A DNA stretch of 36,041 nt from Pedobacter sp. UBA5917 (GCF_002432345.1 NZ_DJDT01000189.1:1-36041); one strand, 5' to 3'. Positions 17,055-24,720 are shown, counted from the first letter of the stretch. A program made the numbers and translations. Notes: a model not told the origin generated them from the sequence alone.

Positions 17055-17075
17055 GTCCCGCTCATGCTGCGGGAC
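17055..17075 (-). terminator. Strong hairpin between precursors and maturase genes (likely attenuator)
   Basis: GTCCCGC/GCGGGAC pair perfectly around a 7-nt loop, 7 nt after the stop of precursor 2, and on the minus strand the stem is followed by GTTTTAAC. This is the form of a leaky intrinsic terminator, which would make precursor mRNA exceed maturase mRNA. Confidence 0.65.
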
Positions 17076-17082
17076 ATTTTAT

Positions 17083-17295
17083 TTATGCTCCGGTTATAAA
17101 CCTGCCGAGGTATTTGCCGGTACCGCCCGGACCACTGTATACATCGTGCTCTGCGCAACCTTCGCCAACGTTGATGTTGGATTGTATCGAGTAGTTCTGT
17201 ACCATTGCAAGTCCTCCGCTAATGGCGCGTAAATCTGTAAGCTTTTTGTTTTCGAGTGCGGAAAAATTTTTCTGCATTCCTTTTAAATTTTTCAT
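17083..17295 (-). CDS. Grasp-with-spasm precursor peptide 2
   Basis: 70 residues. The leader MKNLKGMQKNFSALENKKLT runs on through DLRAISGG and is nearly the same as that of precursor 3. Cleavage after Gly28 gives a 42-residue core beginning LAMVQNYSIQSNINVGEGCA. The core is unusual for the group: few acidic residues (Glu, Glu, Asp), one Cys and a Gly-rich tail SGPGGTGKYLGRFITGA. That leaves few possible ester or amide donors, so it may be lightly modified or act in a different role. It is separated from precursor 3 by 62 bp and from the ATP-grasp gene by a strong hairpin. Confidence 0.78.
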   Translation of the reverse strand: MKNLKGMQKNFSALENKKLTDLRAISGGLAMVQNYSIQSNINVGEGCAEHDVYSGPGGTGKYLGRFITGA

Positions 17296-17357
17296 TTTGA
17301 TGTAGGGGTTAAATTAATGGATGTGTTTATGGTTCACCCGGCTTTTTAAATTTGGGT

Positions 17358-17597
17358 TTACCAGTTAGGGTTCATGGCCCCCTCATTACAATCGGTAGAG
17401 TTATCATAATACCTGAAACTCCAGTTTCCATTTTCATCGTATGCATCAATATCCTGTTGCCCCTGGGCGTTTAAGAAGTTCGAATACACAATGGAAGCAC
17501 CTATTGAACGGCGGCCGCCTTTAATGGATTGTAAATCTGTAAGCTTTTTGTTTTCGAGTGCAGATAAGCTGTTCTGCATACCTTTTAAGTTTTTCAT
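17358..17597 (-). CDS. Grasp-with-spasm precursor peptide 3
   Basis: 79 residues; leader MKNLKGMQNSLSALENKKLT runs on through DLQSIKGG, with a 51-residue core beginning RRSIGASIVYSNFLNAQGQQ. The core is rich in acidic residues next to Ser/Thr and aromatics (QQDIDAYDENGNWSF, then RYYDNSTDCNEG), a plausible substrate for ATP-grasp cross-linking. The leader DNA shares an exact 31-nt block with precursor 2 (17531-17561 versus 17229-17259) while the cores differ entirely. It is the first gene of the upstream operon and follows the conserved leader element. Confidence 0.8.
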   Translation of the reverse strand: MKNLKGMQNSLSALENKKLTDLQSIKGGRRSIGASIVYSNFLNAQGQQDIDAYDENGNWSFRYYDNSTDCNEGAMNPNW

Positions 17598-17643
17598 TTT
17601 TTTTAAAAATTGATAGTAAACTGCGCCATCTTACCCTGGCGTT
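17598..17643 (-). promoter_or_regulatory. Conserved leader element upstream of precursor 3 (copy A)
   Basis: Minus-strand order: AACGCC, loop, AAGATGGCG, spacer, CTATCAATTTTTAAA, then the precursor ATG. The stem CGCCA/TGGCG (17637-17641 and 17624-17628) closes an 8-nt loop. The upstream ATG here opens the micro-frame MAQFTINF followed by a stop, whereas copy B reads MAEYLSNF and continues into the precursor. The match to 14491-14540 ends sharply at AACGCC on the 5' side. Confidence 0.72.
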
Positions 17644-18008
17644 CGGGGATTATTGAATTTAAAATTCGCTACAAACTGCAGCTTGCACAAGGCGTAGTTG
17701 ATATGTGGCAGCTTTCGGCATTTTTTCGTATGCCCTTCATACATATCCGTACAATCGATAGTTGTGCCTGAGTATCCCTATCTTAGCGTTTTCTATCCGG
17801 AAAGGCCTGTAATTACATTGGAATATTACATCTGATTGGTTGATTGTGTTTTCAGATAAGTGTTAAAGGGATGCAGATATAGAGTGAAACCCAACAGATA
17901 TTTACCGGTTGTTTTTTTTGGGATTTACTATTTATACTTTTAGGGAATAATTGAAATGGACGCCGCTTAATGTTTCGCCATATTTAAAATAAGCCAATTT
18001 TACCGTTA
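17644..18008. other. Divergent promoter region between the peptide operon and the LytS kinase
   Basis: Together with copy A of the leader element this is about 411 bp between two divergent genes. It must hold the promoters of both. No exact TAnnTTTG box was found; TACTTTTA (about 17935-17942) is one base off and could serve the kinase gene. A short inverted repeat GTATG/CATAC lies near 17728-17742. No coding frame was seen. Confidence 0.45.
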
Positions 18009-19931
18009 ATGAACGCCAGTATACGAACCATATTTATGCTTTGCCCAATTTTGGGCTTTCTTACCTTTTCGTCCTGCAGAAATAAGGGAAATACTGATAA
18101 AGTTGACCGGCAATCCACTAAAAAAACGGCTGCGCAGCAGGATTATATCAAGTTTATTATCTCTTTTGATACCTTATCGACAGTTGCTGTTAAAAATAGC
18201 GTTTACCGTGAAGACAGCCTGCTAAGTCTGACTTCAAACCGGGAATCAAATCCTTTTTATTATTATTTTAATGCAAGGAAATACAGCTATGAAAAGAAAA
18301 GGGACAGTGCTTTAGCAGCATATCAGATGATAAAAGGATTAAAGCCAAACGACGACATTGAGCTTTTAAAGATAAATGGGATCCTTGCCCAGAAGGCCGC
18401 GAACGGAACAGCTGTTGAGGCGGCTTTAATGGGACAGATTTTTGCAGCCATCGAAATTGCCGAGCAAACACACAGCCGCTTAACCTATCGTTTTTATGAT
18501 TTACTTGCACAGGCATATTTTCAGAACCACAACGAAAAAAAATCGATAGAATATGCTGCCATCTATTTTAAACATCATCCGTTTAATACCCATCCAACAG
18601 TTAAACAGCGTTATTTCGATATTTCATACCTGTTGGCATTCAGGTTAAACGATTTCAAAAAGATGTCGTTCTATAATGGCCGGGCCCGCGAACTGGCCAG
18701 GGAAATTGGCGATAGTTTGGCTATAGCGCGTACGTACGATAACGAAGCGCAGATTTATAGCCAGCAATTGCAAACGGGTAAGGCGCTGGCCTGCAGCAAA
18801 ATTTATTTTAATTACCTTAAAAGGATCAACGACCTGAACGGTATTGCCTATAATAACCTGGCCACGGCATTTTTTCAGGATAAACAGCCTGATTCGGCCA
18901 TTAAGTATTTTAAAGAGGGGATTGCTTTTGAAAAACGCGGTTCCTCCGGTAAGCAAAAGGATATTTATTATAATGGGTTGATCAATGCTTTTAAGATGAA
19001 AGGCGATTTCGCCCATGCGCTAGAGGCAGCAGATTCTGCTTATTCCATCGAGTTGCGTAATAATAAGGCAATAGAAGCTGTTAAAGTTGCCGAAATACAC
19101 GAGAAATATGAAACAGAAAAAAAGGATAGGAGTATAGCAGAGTTAAATGGCCGCAATAAACTGAACGAAACGATAATTAAACAGCAGCGCTGGACAATTT
19201 TTTTAACCCTGCTTATTTTTATTGCGGCAGTTGCGTTCTTCTTTATTGTTTACCGCCAGCAGCGGCTAAGGGAAAAAAACAAATTGCTGCAATCAGAAAA
19301 CCAGCGTTTAAATGTAGAGCAGAAAATGCTCCAGGCACAGCTAAATCCACATTTTATTTTCAATGCGATTGCAAATTTACAGAGCCTTATTGCCTCTGGC
19401 CATACCGAAGAATCGGTATGTTATCTCCGTTCTTTCTCCGGGTTATTGCGTGGCGTTCTGGAGCAGAACCGAAAGGATTTTATCGAAATAGAGGAAGAAA
19501 TTGCCTCCCTTAACAATTACCTGCAGCTGCAGCAGATGCGTTATACCGATGTTTTTGATTATAAAATTATAACCGACGATCAATTGGATGTGAACGGAAC
19601 ACTGATTCCCCCGATGCTGATCCAGCCTTTTGTAGAGAATTCAGTTGAACACGGATTCAGGAACATTGGCTATAAGGGTTTACTTACCATATCTTTCGGG
19701 GTTAGAAATGATGTGCTGGCAATTGAGATTGATGACAATGGCAGCGGATTAACCCCGAAAACGGCCCAAAATCCTAAAAAACAGTCGCTGGCCCAGGTAA
19801 TCCTGAAAGAAAGGTTCGATCTGCTTTTTACTGGTAAAAAACAGCAGGCACAGTTTAAAGTTAAAAACAAGATAGAAAACGGATCTACTGGCGTATCTGT
19901 TGAAATACTGATTCCGATAATCACCGATTAA
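18009..19931 (+). CDS. TPR-containing LytS-type sensor histidine kinase
   Basis: 640 residues. The N-terminus has a signal peptide ending FLTFSSC, possibly lipidated. Residues about 60-370 are helical tetratricopeptide-like repeats (for example IAYNNLATAFFQDKQPDSAI, YFKEG), expected in the periplasm. One membrane segment near 397-418 (IFLTLLIFIAAVAFFFIVYR) is followed by a coiled coil and the kinase core: QLNPHFIFNAIANLQSL with phospho-acceptor His448, and ATPase motifs NSVEHGF and IDDNGSGL. It forms a pair with the LytTR regulator 7 bp downstream. Being divergent from the peptide operon it may sense conditions for peptide production, but this link is positional only. Confidence 0.92.
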   Translation: MNASIRTIFMLCPILGFLTFSSCRNKGNTDKVDRQSTKKTAAQQDYIKFIISFDTLSTVAVKNSVYREDSLLSLTSNRESNPFYYYFNARKYSYEKKRDSALAAYQMIKGLKPNDDIELLKINGILAQKAANGTAVEAALMGQIFAAIEIAEQTHSRLTYRFYDLLAQAYFQNHNEKKSIEYAAIYFKHHPFNTHPTVKQRYFDISYLLAFRLNDFKKMSFYNGRARELAREIGDSLAIARTYDNEAQIYSQQLQTGKALACSKIYFNYLKRINDLNGIAYNNLATAFFQDKQPDSAIKYFKEGIAFEKRGSSGKQKDIYYNGLINAFKMKGDFAHALEAADSAYSIELRNNKAIEAVKVAEIHEKYETEKKDRSIAELNGRNKLNETIIKQQRWTIFLTLLIFIAAVAFFFIVYRQQRLREKNKLLQSENQRLNVEQKMLQAQLNPHFIFNAIANLQSLIASGHTEESVCYLRSFSGLLRGVLEQNRKDFIEIEEEIASLNNYLQLQQMRYTDVFDYKIITDDQLDVNGTLIPPMLIQPFVENSVEHGFRNIGYKGLLTISFGVRNDVLAIEIDDNGSGLTPKTAQNPKKQSLAQVILKERFDLLFTGKKQQAQFKVKNKIENGSTGVSVEILIPIITD

Positions 19932-19938
19932 CAATGTT

Positions 19939-20685
19939 ATGAAAATTTACATTTTAGAAGACGAGGTCCGCATTTTACAGCACATTTTACAGATTGTTAA
20001 GAAACTCGATTATCTGGAAATCGTAGGCACTGCGGGAGAAATTGCACTGGCAAAGAGAGAAATTCCCTTGTTAAAACCCGATATTATCCTGGCTGATATC
20101 CGTTTAAAGGATGGCGATAGCTTTCATTTATTTGATGAAATAGGACTTACTGATTTTCAGGTTATTTTTTTAACGGCTTATGATCAGTATGCAATTCAGG
20201 CACTTAATTTAGGTGCTTTTGGTTATCTGCTCAAACCAATTGATGAAATTTCCTTAACTGCGCATCTGAATAAATGTTACCATCACCGCGAACAGGAAAT
20301 TTTAGACAGGCAACAACTGGCCATTGCCAAAGAGCATTACCTTGCGCAGGGGCTGGCCGCCAGTAAACGTATTGCTTTAAAAAGCCTCGAATACATAGAA
20401 GTAGTGGCGATTGAGGACATTATCTACTGTAAAAGCGATAAAGGTTATACCACATTTTATTTAAATAGCGGTAATCAGGTACTGGTTTCGAAAGGGTTGA
20501 AGGAATATGAAAATCTGCTCACGCCCTTTGGCTTTTTGAGGTGCCACCAGTCGTACCTGGTTAATTTTAAATATGTTAAAAAATACTATCGCGAAGGTTA
20601 CCTGCAAATGGAGAATAAGGAAAATATATTGGTTTCGAGCAGGAAAAAAGAAGAGGTACTCAGGTACCTTGAAAATATTGCATAA
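19939..20685 (+). CDS. LytTR-family response regulator
   Basis: 248 residues. Receiver domain (1-120) with the acidic pair LEDE, phospho-acceptor Asp53 (IILADIRL), FLTAYD and LLKPID. The LytTR DNA-binding domain (about 145-245) has IALKSLEYIEVVAIEDIIYC, KGYTTFYL and FLRCHQSYLVNFKYVKKYYR. The ATG at 19939 is 7 bp after the kinase stop. It is the output partner of the TPR-LytS kinase; candidate targets include the divergent peptide operon and itself. Confidence 0.93.
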   Translation: MKIYILEDEVRILQHILQIVKKLDYLEIVGTAGEIALAKREIPLLKPDIILADIRLKDGDSFHLFDEIGLTDFQVIFLTAYDQYAIQALNLGAFGYLLKPIDEISLTAHLNKCYHHREQEILDRQQLAIAKEHYLAQGLAASKRIALKSLEYIEVVAIEDIIYCKSDKGYTTFYLNSGNQVLVSKGLKEYENLLTPFGFLRCHQSYLVNFKYVKKYYREGYLQMENKENILVSSRKKEEVLRYLENIA

Positions 20686-20736
20686 TATGGTTTAAAAAAT
20701 TATACCCATGACAATAAAATCACCGTTTCAATCCGG

Positions 20737-21426
20737 TTACCTTTCTTTAAGGTACACAACATATTTTTGCAGGTAATCGCCTGGTTCTGTTGCTGCCAGT
20801 TCCAGGTATTTGTTAAGCAATTCGGGCTCTTTTATATATTCATGGATGGCTTCCAAACAGCCGATTTTGTGAAATTCCCCCTCAACGGTTTCCCACGATT
20901 GTTTTATCAATGTCCTTATTGCCGGATAACCATGCCTTGCAAGTGCCAACAGCGATAGCCGTTTGGTATATTCGTAGTTGCTATGGTATAGATCAAGCAG
21001 TATAATTTCTAGCTGGGGTGTAAGGCTATCGATTTTTTTATGGATGCAGGCGGCAAACTGTGATTTTGCATCATCATATTCGGTTCCATCCAATGTAGAT
21101 ACAGCTTTGGCGAGAATGAGAAAATCATCGGTTGATAGATCGCCGAGGTTCGAAAATACGGGGCTATCCGATAACCAGGCTATCATCCTTCCCATGTCCC
21201 AATGCCGGGCAATCAGGTACAGCAGATTGGCAAGGTCTTCATCATCTAACCGGTTAATTTCCCTGGCTGCAAGCAGCGCAGAAAAGTAGGTTTCTATGGC
21301 CTTCCAGTTAGGGTAATCCGTATCATCGATCCGCAGGTTGTTGATTTCCTGTGATGAGTATTCTGCAGACAGCCATTTTTTAAAAGAGCCAACAAAATCT
21401 TTAAGTACGGTTTTATGGTTTGCCAT
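20737..21426 (-). CDS. Hypothetical alpha-helical protein (HEAT-like)
   Basis: 229 residues from ATG 21426 (MANHKTVLKDFVGSFKKWLS). A longer frame to 21522 is rejected because the perfect -7 box at 21446-21453 lies inside it. The protein is all-helical and soluble. The C-terminal half has HEAT-like helix pairs (LLDLYHSNYEYTKRLSLLAL, ARHGYPAIRTLIKQSWE, then GCLEAIHEYIKEPELLNKYL). No catalytic motif was seen. Proteins of this build usually act by protein-protein contact, but there is no specific hint here. Confidence 0.65.
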   Translation of the reverse strand: MANHKTVLKDFVGSFKKWLSAEYSSQEINNLRIDDTDYPNWKAIETYFSALLAAREINRLDDEDLANLLYLIARHWDMGRMIAWLSDSPVFSNLGDLSTDDFLILAKAVSTLDGTEYDDAKSQFAACIHKKIDSLTPQLEIILLDLYHSNYEYTKRLSLLALARHGYPAIRTLIKQSWETVEGEFHKIGCLEAIHEYIKEPELLNKYLELAATEPGDYLQKYVVYLKER

Positions 21427-21445
21427 AGTTGAAGTGCCAATATTA

Positions 21446-21453
21446 CAAAAATA
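21446..21453 (-). promoter_or_regulatory. -7 promoter box for the helical protein gene
   Basis: Minus-strand TATTTTTG fits TAnnTTTG exactly and is 20 bases before the ATG at 21426, giving a leader of about 16 nt. It lies in the 98-bp gap after the NTF2-like gene, so the two genes need not share a transcript. Confidence 0.6.
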
Positions 21454-21524
21454 GCAATAACTACGGTTTGCGGAATATTGCTGATTGATTGCCGCTAAAG
21501 CATTGGAAATGGAACGGGACAATA

Positions 21525-21917
21525 TTATAAGCGCGAGCCCAGATCGCGCTCTCGCTCATCGCCACTTACCAAACGGGTTAGTTCGTTGCAGTAAATTATC
21601 CTGTTATTTTTAATGCGGAATTCGGCAATTACATGCATTAATGCATGCCGGTTTTCATTGGTCAGTATTTCAACAGAATGGTTGGTAAAAACGATTTCAC
21701 CCTCTTCTACCATGGTTTGAAAATCAATTACCGCGTGTTTAACGGAGAGTTTTTGCGCTTTCATGTGTTGGCAGAAACCGTCGAAATCCAGTTCTTCACC
21801 GTCTACATATTGGCGGTATTCGGGACTGAAGTATTGCCCGATGCTGGTTTGATCGTAAATGGGGTTTTCTACTACGGCTTTGAAAGCTTTTCTGATTAAT
21901 GCTTTGTAATTGTTCAT
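21525..21917 (-). CDS. NTF2-like / SnoaL-like domain protein
   Basis: 130 residues from ATG 21917 (MNNYKALIRKAFKAVVENPI). The pattern is a long N-terminal helix, then YFSPEYRQYVDGEELDFDGF, a helix, and three long strands (VKHAVIDFQTMVEEGEIVFT, VIAEFRIKNNRIIYCNELT). This is the NTF2-like cone fold seen in SnoaL cyclases and ketosteroid isomerase relatives. The substrate is unknown. A near-consensus promoter box (TTACTTTG) precedes it. The same-strand AraC gene upstream (21977) makes a small regulatory unit possible. Confidence 0.75.
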   Translation of the reverse strand: MNNYKALIRKAFKAVVENPIYDQTSIGQYFSPEYRQYVDGEELDFDGFCQHMKAQKLSVKHAVIDFQTMVEEGEIVFTNHSVEILTNENRHALMHVIAEFRIKNNRIIYCNELTRLVSGDERERDLGSRL

Positions 21918-21976
21918 TTTCTTATGATTTATGATACAAAGTAAGGCCTTGAAAAGCATTCAAAACAGGGGCAGGA

Positions 21977-22849
21977 TCAGGTAAAAGCTGCACTATTTAC
22001 GGTATGTTTACGGAATGCTGCAGGAGAAATGCCTGCAGACTTTTTAAATAACCGCATAAAATAGGTTTCGTCCATGTAACCCAGCTGATAAGCAATTTCT
22101 TTTACTGTAAGTTTGCTGTAGGCCAGTAATCTTTTGGCTTCCAATACCATTTGTTGCTGTATCCAATAGCTAAGCGGCTTACCTGATACGGCTTTTATAC
22201 ACTCGTTGAGGTAGCTGGGCGAAACATAAAGCAGCTCGGCATATCCTGTAGGGCTTTTTTGGTTTATAAAATGCATTCTGAGCAGGATCCTGAACTGTTG
22301 GTAAAGATAAAGCTGCCGGGAAGGGAGCTTATCGTCGATTTTATAAGAGAGGATCGAAGTGAAGAGCCCGGCACACACCGAAACGCTATGGGATAACAGC
22401 GAATGCTGAAAATGACCATCGATATTTGCAGAAAGTAGCTCAGATAGTGATTTCAGGCAGGCCTCGAGCATGTTATTACCCGATTTGTTTATCGCAGTTG
22501 GTTTTTGTTGTCCATATTCCCTTTCCAGTATATCAAGATAGGTTTGATCGATGGTTAATGGCTCTGCGGCCATAATCCAGCCACTGGTATGGTTTGATGA
22601 AATAAAATGGTGCACCTGTCCCGGTGCAATAACATAAATACAGGTGTTACTCAATGTTATGCTTTCAAAATCGACCATTAATTTACTTTCACCGCTTTGC
22701 TGAAAAATAAAAATGTAATAACTGTCGCTGTGCGAAGTTTCAAAAGTTGGACGTGGTATTGCATAATCCTGTAAAGGCCGCAGATGGATGTCGGATTGTT
22801 TAACTGTGCCCAGGTTGTAGATAGGAATAGGTGCCGACTTTTTACTCAT
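21977..22849 (-). CDS. AraC-family transcriptional regulator
   Basis: 290 residues. A cupin-like N-terminal domain (about 1-170; APGQVHHFISSNHTSGW is the typical 'xPGQVHxxxx' strand) and a C-terminal double HTH (about 185-282; SYLNECIKAVSGKPLSYWIQ, then TVKEIAYQLGYMDETYFMRL, FKKSAGISPAAFR). It is a paralogue of the regulator at 1688-2542. Two near-consensus -7 boxes (TATATTTA) lie just before the start. The likely target is the NTF2-like gene 60 bp downstream, or itself. Confidence 0.9.
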   Translation of the reverse strand: MSKKSAPIPIYNLGTVKQSDIHLRPLQDYAIPRPTFETSHSDSYYIFIFQQSGESKLMVDFESITLSNTCIYVIAPGQVHHFISSNHTSGWIMAAEPLTIDQTYLDILEREYGQQKPTAINKSGNNMLEACLKSLSELLSANIDGHFQHSLLSHSVSVCAGLFTSILSYKIDDKLPSRQLYLYQQFRILLRMHFINQKSPTGYAELLYVSPSYLNECIKAVSGKPLSYWIQQQMVLEAKRLLAYSKLTVKEIAYQLGYMDETYFMRLFKKSAGISPAAFRKHTVNSAAFT

Positions 22850-22919
22850 AAGGTAAATATAAATATAAAATCAACGCTGGAACCGGGTAGTATCCATTTT
22901 CGAACAGCAGCATATTATC

Positions 22920-22945
22920 CCGGGCAATGCACCAGCACTGCCCGG
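22920..22945 (-). terminator. Strong hairpin after the DUF3472 gene
   Basis: CCGGGCA and TGCCCGG pair perfectly around a 12-nt loop, 13 nt beyond the stop at 22958 and before the AraC start at 22849. On the minus strand no T-run follows, though the plus strand has AATTGTTTGTTTTT. It is likely a terminator or 3' end stabiliser. Confidence 0.55.
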
Positions 22946-22957
22946 AATTGTTTGTTT

Positions 22958-24262
22958 TTAAGGTAATGTAGTTAGGTTAACACTTGGGGCTGTGCCGGTA
23001 GCAGTTCTGCTCAAAGCGGTACCATAAGTGGTATAAGTAGCAAAAAAACCACCGTTTTTCAGGTAGAAATTACTCCCGGTTACACCGCCCTGGTAATCCA
23101 TGCGCTGTTCTGCAGAGGCCGTAGAATCATAACTGAAGCTCGCATTGGTAACCTCTGTCCAGCTGCCACTGCTGGTTTTATACCATTGGTTGCCATAATT
23201 ACAGCTTCTTTGCAGGTAACCCTGATCGGGATTAAAGTTTTCGATAAACGAGTACATGCCTGTTAAATAAGCTGTTGTATTGGGGCGTTTCCATTGTGCA
23301 ATAATCTTCCATGCGCCGTTTTCGGGGGCATAAAACCAGGCTGTGTAATCTGAACCGCCGGCGCCATCGGGTTTGCCCTGTAACAGGAATTTGTAAGTGG
23401 TGCCCGCAACCCAGTTAAACAACAGGTAGGATTGTCCGCCGGTACCCTCGCCGCCAAAACCGTTAGAAGTAATGTCGGTTCCTTTCCTTACCAGGGTAGT
23501 ACTGCCTGTTGATGGATCCCACACCGAAAATAAAACCCTCCTTTCGGTAGCCGAATTTACCTGCATGCCGAAATAACCGCCGCTAAAACCATCGGCCATA
23601 AAATAAGACCCGATTTTATCCTGTCCGCTTGGTACATTCAGCTCGCTGTAAAACCACTCGGTGCCTGATGGTACGGTGTAATTTAAATGGCAGGATGGGC
23701 CTCTTCTCGACCAGTAATAATCGGCAACGGTATTGGCATATTGCACATTAGAAGCCACGGTAGGGCCACTGATCACAAGATCCGAAATATCACCAAAGTA
23801 ACTGCCTGTTTTACTTACTCCCTGTATATCCACCCGAACATAACCTGCCGCAGTAATATTTACGGTGCCGATTGTGGTTGTAGTTGCACTGGTACCGGTA
23901 ATGGTTTTATTAAATACAGTACCGTTAATGGTTACTTTAATATTGCTGCTTCCTGATGGTACAGTACCTTTTACAGCTACGGTTAAACTGCCGGTTAACC
24001 CCAAACGGAACCACACACTGGTAATGGTACTGGCCGATGTCCAGTTGTGTAAACCACTATCGTTAATCAGTCCGCCAGTGCCAGCGGTATAGGCGTTGCC
24101 ACCCAAACCAACGTTTAGCGAGGAGCCGCCCAGGCTTTCGGTGGTTGCAATGGCATTTTTAACTTTTGCAGACTCTGTTTCTGCTAAAGTTTCAGTTTTT
24201 TTACACGAATACAGGCACAGCAGCAATAGTATGCCTGCGGCAAATGAACTTGTTTTTTTCAT
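22958..24262 (-). CDS. Lipoprotein with DUF5077- and DUF3472-type domains
   Basis: 434 residues from ATG 24262. Lipoprotein signal AAGILLLLCLYSCKK (Cys at about 20). Residues about 45-180 form a beta-rich carbohydrate-binding-like domain (GSLTVAVKGTVPSGSSNIKV); about 185-430 match the pattern of DUF3472 (YYWSRRGPSCHLNY, VWDPSTGSTTLVRKG, GGEGTGGQSYLLFNW, WKIIAQWKRPNT). Such proteins are surface or periplasmic and are often associated with glycan use in Bacteroidota; no enzyme activity is established from sequence. A start at 24340 would lengthen the signal implausibly. Two LacI-type palindromes upstream suggest sugar-dependent control. Confidence 0.75.
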   Translation of the reverse strand: MKKTSSFAAGILLLLCLYSCKKTETLAETESAKVKNAIATTESLGGSSLNVGLGGNAYTAGTGGLINDSGLHNWTSASTITSVWFRLGLTGSLTVAVKGTVPSGSSNIKVTINGTVFNKTITGTSATTTTIGTVNITAAGYVRVDIQGVSKTGSYFGDISDLVISGPTVASNVQYANTVADYYWSRRGPSCHLNYTVPSGTEWFYSELNVPSGQDKIGSYFMADGFSGGYFGMQVNSATERRVLFSVWDPSTGSTTLVRKGTDITSNGFGGEGTGGQSYLLFNWVAGTTYKFLLQGKPDGAGGSDYTAWFYAPENGAWKIIAQWKRPNTTAYLTGMYSFIENFNPDQGYLQRSCNYGNQWYKTSSGSWTEVTNASFSYDSTASAEQRMDYQGGVTGSNFYLKNGGFFATYTTYGTALSRTATGTAPSVNLTTLP

Positions 24263-24512
24263 TTTTTTGATTTTGGTTAGTATTTGGTTGTTAATAATAA
24301 GTTGCATGCTATTGTAGCTATCTGTAAAAACAGATAACATTATGCTTAACCCAGCCCCAATTTCTTAACTGCCGGTTACCCGGTAATTATACATTGCCAT
24401 ATTTGCCACTGATCCGATCTGTAGATGTTAGCGCGATTATAATAAGGGATATCGGCACTAACCTGAATTGAAGTTAGCCACTTACCTTTGATAAAAAATT
24501 AAGATTCTTAGC

Positions 24513-24524
24513 GCAAACGTTTGC
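24513..24524. promoter_or_regulatory. LacI-family-type operator, perfect 12-bp palindrome
   Basis: GCAAACGTTTGC is a perfect palindrome with the AAACGTTT core and central CG typical of LacI/GalR-family operators. It lies 251 bp upstream of the DUF3472 start. No LacI-family gene is in the window. Confidence 0.55.
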
Positions 24525-24704
24525 CCGTTAACCGGTTGATGAAGGGGAAGGAAAGAAGATTTTTTTAAAGCTCTACATTTTTTTTGCAGCTTGTAGTTGT
24601 AGGTAGTGACAATCGGCTATGAAATGTAATATCATGCCGGAAATATTTTTAAACTATTTGATTAGTAGTTTGTTATGTGGTTTTTTCTGTGCTTTTTTGA
24701 GCAA

Positions 24705-24720
24705 ACACAAACGTTTGTGT
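24705..24720. promoter_or_regulatory. LacI-family-type operator, perfect 16-bp palindrome
   Basis: ACACAAACGTTTGTGT is a perfect palindrome sharing the CAAACGTTTG core with the site at 24513-24524. The centres are 194 bp apart, so looping by a tetramer is possible. Confidence 0.6.
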
